Of a stretch of DNA of 64,000 nt, positions 16,483-25,738 are shown in pieces. Location: contig NZ_JAKZAM010000005.1 of assembly GCF_022538055.1 (NCBI RefSeq), positions 1-64,000 on the forward strand, in the 5' to 3' direction. The position numbers and the translations under genes are program-made. Position 1 is the first letter of the stretch. Every line of letters starts with the position of its first letter. The notes beneath the pieces were generated by a model. The model did no database searches. It worked only from the letters and a program-made list of their open reading frames with translations, and was not told the origin of the DNA. The DNA is from Cognataquiflexum nitidum. Its GTDB lineage: Bacteria > Bacteroidota > Bacteroidia > Cytophagales > Cyclobacteriaceae.

Positions 16483-18090
16483 CTAGTTTTCCTTTATAAA
16501 AACCTCCTTGATGGCCTCTAAGTAATCAAATCCATGACCTTCTGTTGGCTCAATATGGTTTCCTTCCAGGTATTCATTCCAACAACAAACCATGACCGTA
16601 TTTCCGTTTGATGACCTGTATTTTTCTGAGAATTTTTGAGCTTCAAGAAGTTTGGCCTTGAAAGTTGACTTGGTACTATGAACTTTGTCTTTGTATGGTT
16701 CACTTGGAAAACCTGTTGCTTGGGGCCAAGTACCTCCCATAGGTCTCATGTCCCAACCCATGGCTACAGGGATTTGATATTCGAAATTAAGGTCGTCTTT
16801 GAACTTCTCCGACCACATTTCCCAATGGCTTTTGTAATTGGCGCGCATACCATCAAAGGACCTGTTGTCTTTGTCCATAAAACTATGGTAAACATAGGCA
16901 GTCATACCTTCAAATCCCATCCCTTTTAATCTTGGAACATAATCCTGAAAGAGTAATTTATCAGTATAATTACCTCCCCTCCAAAGTTCCCTTGGGTTAT
17001 TGGCTACCCATTTGGTGGGTAGGGCATACTGTCTTTCTCTTTCTGCCATTGCACCTGCTGCGACTGCTATAAACTTAATCCCTTTTAATCCTGCTTTTTG
17101 CGCGAGGCTTTTAGACCTGTCCAGCAGATCTTTCATTGTAATTCCATAGACGGAAGCTCTTGCCTCCAGATCCTGAGGGAAATAGAGATATACTATCGGC
17201 CTACCGGTTTCATCCTTGAGGTAATCTTTTCTTCCGAAATACTTGTCAATCCAGAGTTGGGTAATTTTATCATGGACTTTTAGAAATAGCTGTTTGTCTG
17301 GAACCTCTCCCGGATAATTTCTTCCGGCTGCAAGGCTTTCTGGAGATCCAAGATCCAACCAAAGCCTCCACCGGTCTTCACTGTCATCTACCCAATTGAT
17401 CGCCCATTTCATCTGTTTGGCCTCAGGAAGTTTTTCATTCTCACTCAACAAAACAGTCAATTGTTCATTCCATTGCTCTATTCCAGGAACTTCCACCCTT
17501 CCATCTCTTGCAGGATCAGTTTTCCATCCGACCGGATAGTAAGTATCTGCCTGTGGTGCAAAATTCAAGTGGTAATAATAGTGCCTTCCAAAGAACCAAT
17601 TGTAAGCAAAAAAATCAATGCCATAGCTTTTCATATATTCCAGTTGCTTTTTGACTACATCAGGATCATCCCTCTTATAAAATCCTTTTAGGCTTGGATG
17701 CGGTTTCCTTTGCAAAAAAGGGCCCTCGTAAGGATAGCTTGCATTGAAAATTCGGCCTTTTGGGCCCCAAATAGCTGTATTGTTTGTGTGACCACAGTTC
17801 TCATTTCCAGTTAGGCAAGACCAAAAACTATCAATGTCATTGTTTGGATCTGCTGAAAGATTCCAAGACGGCATAAAGTAAACACCGACCAAGGTTCGTT
17901 TTTCTGCCTTGAAGTTTTCAACACCGATGTTTCCTACAGGACTTAAAGAATTTGAAGTGAAAATCGAGGAAGAGATATTGGGGGCTGATTCCAATGCACC
18001 GGTTTTTATGGCTGTTTTTTTAGAGGAACAGCTTTCAGGGCCATACATGATAAAGGTCAGAGCAAAAATATAGGGCAAGAATTTCATCAT
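16483..18090 (-). CDS. GH99/WbsX-like domain protein, probable lipoprotein
   Basis: The 535-residue protein has a hydrophobic leader with Cys at residue 21 (YGPESCSSK), so it may be lipidated although the lipobox is not ideal. The catalytic-like region begins with VGVYFMPSWNLSAD, continues with YMKSYGIDFFAYNWFFGRHY, and ends with WNEYLEGNHIEPTEGHG, the WNExxEGxxxEP pattern of the WbsX/GH99-like family. Members act in polysaccharide breakdown or assembly. It is followed by a Gfo/Idh/MocA gene on the same strand and separated from the transketolase operon by a terminator. Confidence 0.75.
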   Translation of the reverse strand: MMKFLPYIFALTFIMYGPESCSSKKTAIKTGALESAPNISSSIFTSNSLSPVGNIGVENFKAEKRTLVGVYFMPSWNLSADPNNDIDSFWSCLTGNENCGHTNNTAIWGPKGRIFNASYPYEGPFLQRKPHPSLKGFYKRDDPDVVKKQLEYMKSYGIDFFAYNWFFGRHYYYHLNFAPQADTYYPVGWKTDPARDGRVEVPGIEQWNEQLTVLLSENEKLPEAKQMKWAINWVDDSEDRWRLWLDLGSPESLAAGRNYPGEVPDKQLFLKVHDKITQLWIDKYFGRKDYLKDETGRPIVYLYFPQDLEARASVYGITMKDLLDRSKSLAQKAGLKGIKFIAVAAGAMAERERQYALPTKWVANNPRELWRGGNYTDKLLFQDYVPRLKGMGFEGMTAYVYHSFMDKDNRSFDGMRANYKSHWEMWSEKFKDDLNFEYQIPVAMGWDMRPMGGTWPQATGFPSEPYKDKVHSTKSTFKAKLLEAQKFSEKYRSSNGNTVMVCCWNEYLEGNHIEPTEGHGFDYLEAIKEVFIKEN

Positions 18091-18127
18091 GATCGTCTAG
18101 TTGAATTAAGTATTACCTAAAATTAAA

Positions 18128-18156
18128 AAACCGTGATGGAAAAGCCACCACGGTTT
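18128..18156 (-). terminator. Rho-independent terminator after the transketolase genes
   Basis: A 12-bp stem (AAACCGTGATGG / CCACCACGGTTT, one mismatch) with a 5-base loop. On the minus strand it is followed by a run of six T. It ends the operon running from 22943 down to 18178. Confidence 0.8.
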
Positions 18157-18177
18157 CAAAATTTTACGATTTAATAT

Positions 18178-19146
18178 TTATTTTCTTGAGATAGCTTTTT
18201 TAGCTGCCTTTACAATATTCTCCGCATTCAATCCGTATTTTTCCAACAATTGGGTAGGCGTACCTGATTCACCAAATGAATCCAAGACTCCGATATATTC
18301 GAGTGGAGCTGGTTTGTGTCTAACCAATGATTGGGCAATGCTGTCTCCCAAACCACCGTTGATTTGATGTTCTTCCGCAGATACAGCACAACCCGTCTTG
18401 GCGATAGATGCCAATACTGCCGCTTCGTCAAAAGGCTTGATCGTGTGGATATTGATCACCTCTGCATAAATCCCTTCTTCGCGGAGCATGGCTTCAGCAA
18501 CCACAGCTTCCCAAACCAGATGTCCGGTTGCGAAGATGGAAACATCCTTTCCTTCGATCATTTTCCAAGCTTTTCCGATTTCAAATTTTTGGTTAGCAGG
18601 GGTGAAAATAGGCCAAACCGGGCGTCCAAATCTTAGATATGCAGGTCCAACGTGGTCTACCAAGGCCAAGGTTGCAGCTTTGGTTTGGTTGTAATCGCAA
18701 GGGTTGATGACTGTCATGTGTGGCAACATTCTCATCATGCCCACATCTTCCAAAATCTGATGCGTCGCTCCGTCTTCTCCCAAAGTCAAGCCTGCATGGG
18801 AGGCACAGATTTTTACGTTTTTGTCAGAATAGGCTACAGATTGCCTGATCTGATCATAGACACGTCCAGTGGAAAAGTTTGCGAAAGTGCCTGTAAAAGG
18901 AATTTTTCCTCCAATTGCCAAACCTGCCGCCAAGCCTATCATGTTGGCTTCGGCGATACCTACCTGAAAAAACCTTTCCGGGAATTCTTTTTGAAAAGCT
19001 CCCATTTTCAATGATCCGATCAGGTCAGCACAAAGTCCTACGACATTTGGATTATTACGTCCTGCTTCCAACAATCCGTCACCGAATCCCGAGCGGGTAT
19101 CTTTTTTATCCGTGTAGGTATATTTTAAGTCTAAGGTCTTTTCCAT
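18178..19146 (-). CDS. Transketolase, C-terminal subunit
   Basis: The 322-residue protein covers the pyrimidine-binding and C-terminal transketolase domains. TPP-side residues appear in GIAEANMIGLAAGLA, with Glu in the family position, and THQILEDVGMMRM. The C-terminal domain includes EEHQINGGLGDSIAQSL. With the N-terminal subunit 2 bp upstream it makes a split transketolase, which moves two-carbon units between sugar phosphates in the pentose phosphate pathway. The last gene before the terminator. Confidence 0.9.
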   Translation of the reverse strand: MEKTLDLKYTYTDKKDTRSGFGDGLLEAGRNNPNVVGLCADLIGSLKMGAFQKEFPERFFQVGIAEANMIGLAAGLAIGGKIPFTGTFANFSTGRVYDQIRQSVAYSDKNVKICASHAGLTLGEDGATHQILEDVGMMRMLPHMTVINPCDYNQTKAATLALVDHVGPAYLRFGRPVWPIFTPANQKFEIGKAWKMIEGKDVSIFATGHLVWEAVVAEAMLREEGIYAEVINIHTIKPFDEAAVLASIAKTGCAVSAEEHQINGGLGDSIAQSLVRHKPAPLEYIGVLDSFGESGTPTQLLEKYGLNAENIVKAAKKAISRK

Positions 19147-19148
19147 GA

Positions 19149-20000
19149 TTAATAGTCTCCTAAAGTTTCTTCCAATTGTCCCAAAGCATTTTCAAGTTCA
19201 GCATCACTCGGTGCCACACCATGCCATTTGTGAGTGCCTACCATGAAGTCTACGCCGTAACCCATTTCGGTATACAGGAGAATCATCACAGGTTTTCCTT
19301 TTCCGGTAAGTCCTCTTGCTTCAGCCAGGCCATTTACTACTGATTCTATATCGTTTCCTTTTTTTACTTCGATCACATCCCATCCAAATGCTTCCCATTT
19401 TGCTTTCAGATTCTTCAGATCCATTACCTTGAGTGTTGGTCCATCTATCTGTTGTCCGTTATAATCAATGGCCGCGATCAGGTTGTCCACCTTGTGGTGC
19501 GCTGCATACATGCCCGCTTCCCAAACCTGACCTTCCTGTTGCTCGCCGTCACCCATCATCACATAGACAAGCTTGTCGTCCTTGTCGATTTTCTTGGCCT
19601 GGGCTACCCCGATCGCTACGGAAAGTCCCTGTCCCAATGAACCGGAAGCAATCCTGATTCCCGGAAGGCCTTCATGCGTGGCCGGATGACCTTGAAGTCT
19701 AGAATTTAATTTCCTGAAAGTCCCCAATTCCTCTGTGCTGAAATAACCGCTTCTTGCCAATACACTGTACCAAAGTGCTGAAACGTGCCCATTGGAAAGG
19801 AAGAAAAGGTCTTCACCATTGCCTTCCATCTTGAATTTGCTGTCGTGCGTCATCTCATTGAAATAGAGCGCAACAAAATATTCAGTGAGGCCTAAGGCAG
19901 CGCCAGGGTGTCCTGACTGTACGGCATGAACCATACGGAGGCAATCCCTTCTAACTTGAGAACAGATTTGTTTGAGTTGATCGATAGATTGTTTTTCCAT
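19149..20000 (-). CDS. Transketolase, N-terminal (TPP-binding) subunit
   Basis: The 283-residue protein carries the thiamine-diphosphate domain: AVQSGHPGAALGLTEYFV near residue 27, and the TPP motif MMGDGEQQEGQVWEAGMYAA followed by DYNGQQIDG. It stops before the pyrimidine-binding domain, which is encoded by the next gene. Split transketolases are common in some bacteria and archaea. It begins 10 bp after bcp on the same strand, suggesting an operon. Confidence 0.9.
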   Translation of the reverse strand: MEKQSIDQLKQICSQVRRDCLRMVHAVQSGHPGAALGLTEYFVALYFNEMTHDSKFKMEGNGEDLFFLSNGHVSALWYSVLARSGYFSTEELGTFRKLNSRLQGHPATHEGLPGIRIASGSLGQGLSVAIGVAQAKKIDKDDKLVYVMMGDGEQQEGQVWEAGMYAAHHKVDNLIAAIDYNGQQIDGPTLKVMDLKNLKAKWEAFGWDVIEVKKGNDIESVVNGLAEARGLTGKGKPVMILLYTEMGYGVDFMVGTHKWHGVAPSDAELENALGQLEETLGDY

Positions 20001-20009
20001 TAGTTGGAA

Positions 20010-20459
20010 TTATTTGAGTATTTGATTGGTATGGTTTTTAGTATCTACTTTTTCAATGATTTCTGCCAAAACTCCATTTTCATCAATGACAAATGTGGTC
20101 CTTGCTGTTCCCATGTACTTTCTGCCATACATGGATTTTTCTACCCAAGTACCATATGCTTCATGGACTTTGAGGTCTTCATCGGCAATGAGCGGGAAGG
20201 GGAGGCTTTGTTTTTCGATAAATTTGAGGTGGGACTTTTCTGAATCTGAACTTACCCCAAGCACGATAAAACCTGCTTTTTGCAATCCTTCATAATTGTC
20301 TCTGAGGTTACATGCTTGTGCTGTACATCCCGGTGTGGCGTCTTTTGGATAAAAATAAAGGATGACTTTTCTTCCTTTCAAGTCGGAAAGTTTGATGATG
20401 TTTCCGTTTTGGTCTTTGGCTTCAAAACTTGGGGCCGGATTTCCTACTGCTAATGACAT
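20010..20459 (-). CDS. bcp: Thioredoxin-dependent peroxiredoxin (Bcp family)
   Basis: The 149-residue protein is a typical Bcp: FYPKDATPGCTAQACNLRD holds peroxidatic Cys45 and a second Cys at 50, the standard CxxxxC spacing. It reduces peroxides with thioredoxin and protects against oxidative stress. It sits between the M23 peptidase and transketolase genes with short gaps, on the same strand. Confidence 0.9.
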   Translation of the reverse strand: MSLAVGNPAPSFEAKDQNGNIIKLSDLKGRKVILYFYPKDATPGCTAQACNLRDNYEGLQKAGFIVLGVSSDSEKSHLKFIEKQSLPFPLIADEDLKVHEAYGTWVEKSMYGRKYMGTARTTFVIDENGVLAEIIEKVDTKNHTNQILK

Positions 20460-20488
20460 AATATTTTGTTTTTAAAATTGAAGATTGA

Positions 20489-22345
20489 TTAAAGTTTGGT
20501 GGTATAGCGTTTCTCATTTCCTGCCATATCCCTTACTATCAATAGAACTTCTCCTTTGAATGGTTGTTTATCTAATTTTTCGGACCAAATTACGCTTTGC
20601 TTGTGTTCATACCTCATCAGCACCCACTTCCCATCCACATATGCTTCGAAATCTTTGATGCCGGATTTATCGTCTTTGATCACAAATCTCATTTCTGAGG
20701 CATTGACCCTGACCGGGGCAATCGTCGGTGCGGTCCTATCCACGTCCAAAACAAAAGTACCAAAATTTCTGGTTTTGAACCTGATATCTTCCGATTCCCA
20801 TTCACCACCAACAAAAGTTTTCCGTCCATTATCTGCCTGGAAATAGACATGAGTGTTTGTTTTGTCCCCTACATATCCGGTATTTCTGATCAAAACTTCC
20901 ATGTTGCTTTGAAGGTATTCAGAGGGACCGTTGATCCTGACTGAGGAACCATTTGCGGTTTTTTTCTTTTCAACTCTCAGATAGAGATCATCCAAAAGCG
21001 TGTTTTCTGCAAATTTGATTTCTACATCATTATTTGCAAAAGAGATTTCTTCGCCAAAGGGGATTTTGATAAGAACCCCCGGTTTTATGATTTCTGTACA
21101 AAGGTCTACCGAGTCAGGAACACCATAGCGCATGTCCCACAAATAATTCCTTCGGCCATCTTGGATATAGGCAGGGGGAATTTCCATTTCAAGACTGTTT
21201 ACAAAAACCTTGGCCAAAGTACCCCATTCTGATCCGCCTGTCTGGATGAACATCACTTCCCTATTGAATGATATATTGGTAGTCTTATTGGCAGAAATGG
21301 CCTGGCTTCCTATCTGGGTTTTTGTATCTTCTCCCTCGACCTGCAAACTTAGAACCCGTGCATTGCCGAAGTAGTCCTTCATCGTGACTTTGAGCTGCTT
21401 TTTCTCTCCTATTTTGGCAGAGACGGCGCCTGCGGTAAGGGAATCAGGTTCGTATATCTTGAGTTGGTTGTTGGGATATTGGTATAGCCTGATGAATCTG
21501 TTTTGGTACATATGACTTAGGAAGAACCTTCCTTTATTGAAGTCGACATGGTCAACATTGATTCGGTAAAGCGGTTTTTCATTTTCGAGCATTTCTATGA
21601 CCGGAATCCCAAAAATATTATTTACACCATCCATTTTATCCACTGCATAGATTTCGACCCCAATCCGTCCTGTGATTTTTATAGGCTGATGGAGAATATA
21701 CATTCCGCCTTCGATAATGGGGGTAAATTCTTGTCTTTGGTATCGGCCATTAACCCTAGCATCAGAATCGAGTGGGTTTAAGGCAATTCTGTATAGGACC
21801 GGAGGTGTTTTGTCCACCACTTCTTTGAACCCAAAAATAAATGGATCTATGGCCCTGTCAAGGCTGTCTCTGATTTCGAAATGAAGATGCGGCCCTCCGG
21901 AACTCCCGGTATTGCCTCCGTTTCCTATGATTTCTCCTTTTTTGATCGGAAGAAATTCTGGATCTGGAAATACTTCCAATTCGTTTTTCTGGGCAAAATA
22001 CATCTCCTTCCGCATGAATTCCATGATCTTGGGAGAAAGATTCCGGAGATGGGCATAGACTGAAGACTGACCGTTGGTATGCTTGAGGTAGATGATATTG
22101 CCATAGCCAAAGGAAGAAATTTTGATCCTGTAGACGTATCCGTCAGATATGGCGAGGATGGGTTCTCCATCGACACCGCCAATTTTTACATCTATACCCG
22201 AATGGAAATGGTTGGGTCGGATTTCACTGAAATTTCCGGAAAGGAGGTTTCTGCTTCCAGGTTTGACCGGAAACAAATACTCCTGTGCATTTAAAACCAA
22301 AGGAAAAAAGAAAAATAATAAAAGGAGGTACTTACTTGACTTCAA
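20489..22345 (-). CDS. M23-family metallopeptidase with long C-terminal extension
   Basis: The 618-residue protein has a signal peptide (cleavage near residue 20), then an M23 (LytM) domain: HFHSGID supplies His48 and Asp52, YAHL follows, and GPHLHFEIRD supplies His153 and His155. These zinc ligands are complete, so endopeptidase activity on peptidoglycan is plausible. Residues ~170-618 are beta-rich with no recognised domain. Its start overlaps the end of the FAH gene by 14 bp, so translation is likely coupled. Confidence 0.85.
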   Translation of the reverse strand: MKSSKYLLLLFFFFPLVLNAQEYLFPVKPGSRNLLSGNFSEIRPNHFHSGIDVKIGGVDGEPILAISDGYVYRIKISSFGYGNIIYLKHTNGQSSVYAHLRNLSPKIMEFMRKEMYFAQKNELEVFPDPEFLPIKKGEIIGNGGNTGSSGGPHLHFEIRDSLDRAIDPFIFGFKEVVDKTPPVLYRIALNPLDSDARVNGRYQRQEFTPIIEGGMYILHQPIKITGRIGVEIYAVDKMDGVNNIFGIPVIEMLENEKPLYRINVDHVDFNKGRFFLSHMYQNRFIRLYQYPNNQLKIYEPDSLTAGAVSAKIGEKKQLKVTMKDYFGNARVLSLQVEGEDTKTQIGSQAISANKTTNISFNREVMFIQTGGSEWGTLAKVFVNSLEMEIPPAYIQDGRRNYLWDMRYGVPDSVDLCTEIIKPGVLIKIPFGEEISFANNDVEIKFAENTLLDDLYLRVEKKKTANGSSVRINGPSEYLQSNMEVLIRNTGYVGDKTNTHVYFQADNGRKTFVGGEWESEDIRFKTRNFGTFVLDVDRTAPTIAPVRVNASEMRFVIKDDKSGIKDFEAYVDGKWVLMRYEHKQSVIWSEKLDKQPFKGEVLLIVRDMAGNEKRYTTKL

Positions 22346-22943
22346 AATCCAACAGCTTTTTATCTTCTATAAATGCTTCTAATCTATCTCCCACAGAGAC
22401 TTTTCCAACTCCGGCGGGAGTCCCTGTAAAGATGAGGTCTCCTTTTTTCAAGGTGAAAAATTGAGACACATATTCTATGATCACCCCAAAATCAAACAAC
22501 ATCATGGAAGTATTTCCTTTTTGCCTCAACTCCCCATTGATATGGAGATGAAAGTTGATATCTGCAAAATTTTTGAACTCCGACACAGGTAAAAATTCCC
22601 CGACGGGAGCGGACCCGTTAAAAGCTTTGGCGATTTCCCAGGGGAGTCCTTTTGCTTTGCATTTATCCTGCAGGTCTCTTGCAGTGAAGTCAATCCCGAT
22701 CCCGATTTCGTCAAAGTACCGGTCAGCAAACTTTTTCTGGATATGTTTGCCTTCCTTACACACCTTCAAAACCAATTCTACTTCATGGTGGATATTCTCC
22801 GAAAAGTCAGGATGGTAAAAAGGTGCGTTATTTTTAAGTAAAGCGGTATCAGGCTTTAGAAACACGACAGGGGCGGAGGGGCGCTCATTTTTCAGTTCCT
22901 CGATATGTTCCGCGTAGTTTCTTCCGATGGCAATAATCTTCAT
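22332..22943 (-). CDS. Fumarylacetoacetate hydrolase-family protein
   Basis: The 203-residue protein is a compact FAH-family enzyme: KIIAIGRNYAEHIEEL at the start, VVFLKPDTALLKNN, the metal-binding region HHEVELVLKV, and DLIFTGTPAGVGKVSVGD near the end. Such enzymes include acylpyruvases and oxaloacetate decarboxylases, and the substrate cannot be told. It is the first gene of the minus-strand operon that ends at 18178. Confidence 0.85.
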   Translation of the reverse strand: MKIIAIGRNYAEHIEELKNERPSAPVVFLKPDTALLKNNAPFYHPDFSENIHHEVELVLKVCKEGKHIQKKFADRYFDEIGIGIDFTARDLQDKCKAKGLPWEIAKAFNGSAPVGEFLPVSEFKNFADINFHLHINGELRQKGNTSMMLFDFGVIIEYVSQFFTLKKGDLIFTGTPAGVGKVSVGDRLEAFIEDKKLLDFEVK

Positions 22944-23310
22944 AAGGGAAGGTGAATTTTGACTTGGGCAAATAAAGGGATTTTTTGTGGAAAGACATAA
23001 GGGTTTTATCCTTCAAATCGATTAATGTGAATTTTAGAATGACTGATTATTTACCACAAAAGGAACAAAAAGTAATAGTTTAAATAAACGTTGATTTAAT
23101 TTTATTTTGTTTACTCCAACCTAATTTATCAAAACAAAAATTGACTAAATGATCTCAAAAGGATAATTGACTGATTTTTCCCAGAACTTCATTTGTTTGA
23201 GGAATAGCAATTTTTTTTCAAAATCCAATAAGGTTTGAATCCGTACCGAATACCCAAACCTGAAATTTTACCTACATCCAAATAACAGGATCTGAAATAG
23301 CCATACATGT
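22944..23310. other. AT-rich intergenic region
   Basis: This stretch between the FAH gene and the IS1595 element shows no gene. It holds the promoter region of the minus-strand operon, but I could not pick out a clear -7/-33 pair. Confidence 0.4.
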
Positions 23311-23318
23311 ATATATTG
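23311..23318. repeat. Target site duplication, left (ATATATTG)
   Basis: The 8 bases directly before the left inverted repeat of the IS are identical to the 8 bases after the right one (24354-24361), as expected for IS1595-family insertion. Confidence 0.9.
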
Positions 23319-24353
23319 TATGTGTATCCGCTTGAATGCACGTGATAAAATTTGACAATACGTGTCAATTAGTTGTAGGTTGAAATCTGCTGTTGTTTCT
23401 TGTATAAAAATAGGAAACATTATGACAATACTTCAATTTCTACAATACTTTCCAGATGAAGAAAGCTGCGAAGTTTATATCAAAGAGAGCAGAGAAAAGG
23501 CGGGAATATACTGTAAAACCTGTAAATCCATTACTAAGCATTACTGGTTCAGTGGTGGGAAATTCTTTGAATGTAGTCAATGCAGAAGGAGGAGCTCCTT
23601 AAAAAGTGGAACTGTAATGGAAAAAAGTAAGATATCTCTTCACACCTGGATGTTGGCTTTTATCTTCATGTCAGCTAGTAAGAAAGGCTTTTCATGTCTT
23701 GAATTCCAAAGGCAGGTTAGCTTGTCAAGATATGATACTGCATTCAGACTGATGCATAAGATTCGTGCCATGATGGGTAAAAGGGATTCGCTGTACATCT
23801 TAAATGACATGATTGAGTTTGATGAATGCTTTGTAGAAGTTGCAACCAAAAAACAGGTAAAGCAGAACCTTAAACGAGGAAAAGGGAGCCAAAGGCAGGC
23901 AAAAGTAGCAGTGGCTGCCGAATCTACCCCGCTTGAAGATCCCAGAACAGGAAAGAAAGACAGAGCATGTGGATATTATAAAATGGAAGTACTAGGAAAA
24001 GTAGATTCAGATCATGTCAACAAATTCATCAAGAAGAATGCCGCTGGAGATATCGTCCTGTTTACCGACAAAAACACAGCCTATGTTGATATTGCAGATA
24101 TTGTTGACACACATTACATGGTTGTTTCAGATAAAGTAAGTGTCAATGAAACCCTAAAATGGGTGCATAAGGGAATCAGTAACCTGAAAAGAAATCTATT
24201 GGGAATACATCACATGATCACGTATAAATATTTACAGAACTACATCAATGAATTCGTCTATAAGCTTAACCGAAGATATTTTGGAGAAAGACTATTTGAC
24301 CGATTGATTATTGCAGCTGTTCATCCTTACGTGCAGTGATGCGGATACACATA
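23319..24353 (+). mobile_element. Complete IS1595-family insertion sequence (1035 bp)
   Basis: The element has 25-bp inverted ends beginning TATGTGTATCCGC with three mismatches between ends (left 23319-23343, right 24329-24353), a single transposase gene, and an exact 8-bp target duplication. It sits about 370 bp upstream of the RHS gene cluster. A related remnant lies at the left window edge. Confidence 0.9.
23422..24339 (+). CDS. IS1595-family transposase (ISXO2-like)
   Basis: The 305-residue protein has an N-terminal zinc ribbon (Cys31, Cys34, Cys51, Cys54) and an ISXO2-like transposase domain: an acidic FDECFVEV (Asp134), FTDKNTAYVDI (Asp216), and a C-terminal helix KYLQNYINEFVYKLNRR. 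These fit the IS1595 DDE-type catalytic core. I chose the ATG at 23422 because the zinc ribbon then starts at the usual distance. The frame is intact and inverted ends and target duplication are present, so the element may be active. Confidence 0.9.
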   Translation: MTILQFLQYFPDEESCEVYIKESREKAGIYCKTCKSITKHYWFSGGKFFECSQCRRRSSLKSGTVMEKSKISLHTWMLAFIFMSASKKGFSCLEFQRQVSLSRYDTAFRLMHKIRAMMGKRDSLYILNDMIEFDECFVEVATKKQVKQNLKRGKGSQRQAKVAVAAESTPLEDPRTGKKDRACGYYKMEVLGKVDSDHVNKFIKKNAAGDIVLFTDKNTAYVDIADIVDTHYMVVSDKVSVNETLKWVHKGISNLKRNLLGIHHMITYKYLQNYINEFVYKLNRRYFGERLFDRLIIAAVHPYVQ

Positions 24354-24361
24354 ATATATTG
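24354..24361. repeat. Target site duplication, right (ATATATTG)
   Basis: Exact copy of 23311-23318, directly after the right inverted repeat of the IS. Confidence 0.9.
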
Positions 24362-24724
24362 AATAAATAATAGGAATAAAAAGTATTCATGTACTTTTTT
24401 TATTTGGCTTGATTGCGCCTAATTTTTTGTTGACTTATTCTAATAAAAACATTGAATTTGCGAAGAAGTTTAAATTTTTAAGAAATACTATTATCAGTAT
24501 AAAAAAATATTCAATCCTATTTTACAGATTTAAATTTTAAAAAAAATTAAAATAAAAATTTTTATTCTGATTTATACCTATAAAAAATACAAATATAGTA
24601 GTTTCTATTAATATTAAAAATAACCAAAAATGGGTATTTTTTATTTGTAAATTATTTATAAAGTTTAAGATGTTAATTGATTTTAAAATGTTTTTATTTT
24701 CTATTTTAAAAATTTTGAAAAATA
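24362..24724. other. Very AT-rich leader region before the RHS cluster
   Basis: No gene is seen. The 363 bp are dominated by A/T runs and lie directly upstream of the first gene of the RHS cluster, so they probably hold its promoter. The IS insertion at the left end may have altered regulation. No clear promoter motif could be fixed. Confidence 0.4.
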
Positions 24725-25732
24725 GTGGGCTGCAACCTTAAAAATACTTTCCTCATAGTCATCGGCATTAAATCTCCCCATTTTTTGGCCGTTCCTAGGA
24801 TTTTCTTAGGTATTTTTTTAGTGTTCTTTTTCTTTATTAATGGTAATTCCTTAGTTGCTCAGCACACCCAAATAATTAAGAAAAAGCCTTTCTCTTTAAT
24901 TAATGTTCAAAAAGTTGGTGGCTCCAAATCTCAAGAGTTAATTGAATTTACACAGAAAGATTCAAGTTTTAGATCATACAAAGTTGACTCTTCAATGGTC
25001 GATTCAACAGAATTGATCAACAAAATAGAATCGTATCTGGAACAACAGGTAATTTCTGATAATGAAAATCTATCATTTAGTGACTTTGGCGGTGTTGAAG
25101 GCTTTTTCCCACAAATGGATGAAAATAAATATTCCTCAGCACTTTCTAAGAAATTTATTCAAAAGGATTTTTGGGCACCTAAAGAAAAGCTTGAGCAAGC
25201 TAGGCAAAAACTAAATCAAGATAAAAAAAGGTACACATCTCTTTTTGATTCTCGTGTAAAGGAGGCAGCTACTAAACGTCAATCCCTGAAACATCTTCAT
25301 TTTTCTCAAAGGCTTGATTATGGTGCATTAACTCAATTTAACCCCAATTCACCAAACCATTTTGAAGTACACATGCAAGTTGGCTATTCTATGTCAAAGA
25401 AGTCAACTTTAGGCGCTGGCTTAAGAGTTAACTGGCAGAACGCAAATAAAATAAACGGATTAAAGGTTTATTACAATCGTCAGATTGCAGGAAACTTCCT
25501 GTGGATCACAGAATACACCCTGCAGTTGAATGATTTGCCAGAAGGAATAAAGATGGTGGACTACCAAATTTCACCTTTGGTTACAGGGTTGGGTGGAGAC
25601 CTTAGAATCAGGGGCAGACTTTACCTTAGAACAACTGTGCTTATTCCGTTTGGGTTGAGGTTACTTGAAAACCCCAGCTTTATTAAACAATCAGTTTATC
25701 AATTTGGCCTTGTGTTAAAACCAATAAAATGA
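24725..25732 (+). CDS. Putative outer-membrane beta-barrel-like protein, first gene of RHS cluster
   Basis: Up to 335 residues with no ATG near the N-terminus. A GTG at 24725 or a TTG at 24785 are the candidate starts; the latter places the hydrophobic leader (FLGIFLVFFFFINGNSLVAQ) at the N-terminus. The middle is charged and coiled-coil-like (KEKLEQARQKLNQDKKRYTS). From about residue 195 alternating strands resemble a small barrel: FEVHMQVGYSMSKKSTLGAG, LWITEYTLQLND, and YQFGLVLKPI at the end. It is followed by the SpvB-like gene after 6 bp and probably shares a transcript with both RHS proteins. An anchor or export role for them is inference. Confidence 0.55.
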   Translation: MGCNLKNTFLIVIGIKSPHFLAVPRIFLGIFLVFFFFINGNSLVAQHTQIIKKKPFSLINVQKVGGSKSQELIEFTQKDSSFRSYKVDSSMVDSTELINKIESYLEQQVISDNENLSFSDFGGVEGFFPQMDENKYSSALSKKFIQKDFWAPKEKLEQARQKLNQDKKRYTSLFDSRVKEAATKRQSLKHLHFSQRLDYGALTQFNPNSPNHFEVHMQVGYSMSKKSTLGAGLRVNWQNANKINGLKVYYNRQIAGNFLWITEYTLQLNDLPEGIKMVDYQISPLVTGLGGDLRIRGRLYLRTTVLIPFGLRLLENPSFIKQSVYQFGLVLKPIK

Positions 25733-25738
25733 TGTAGT

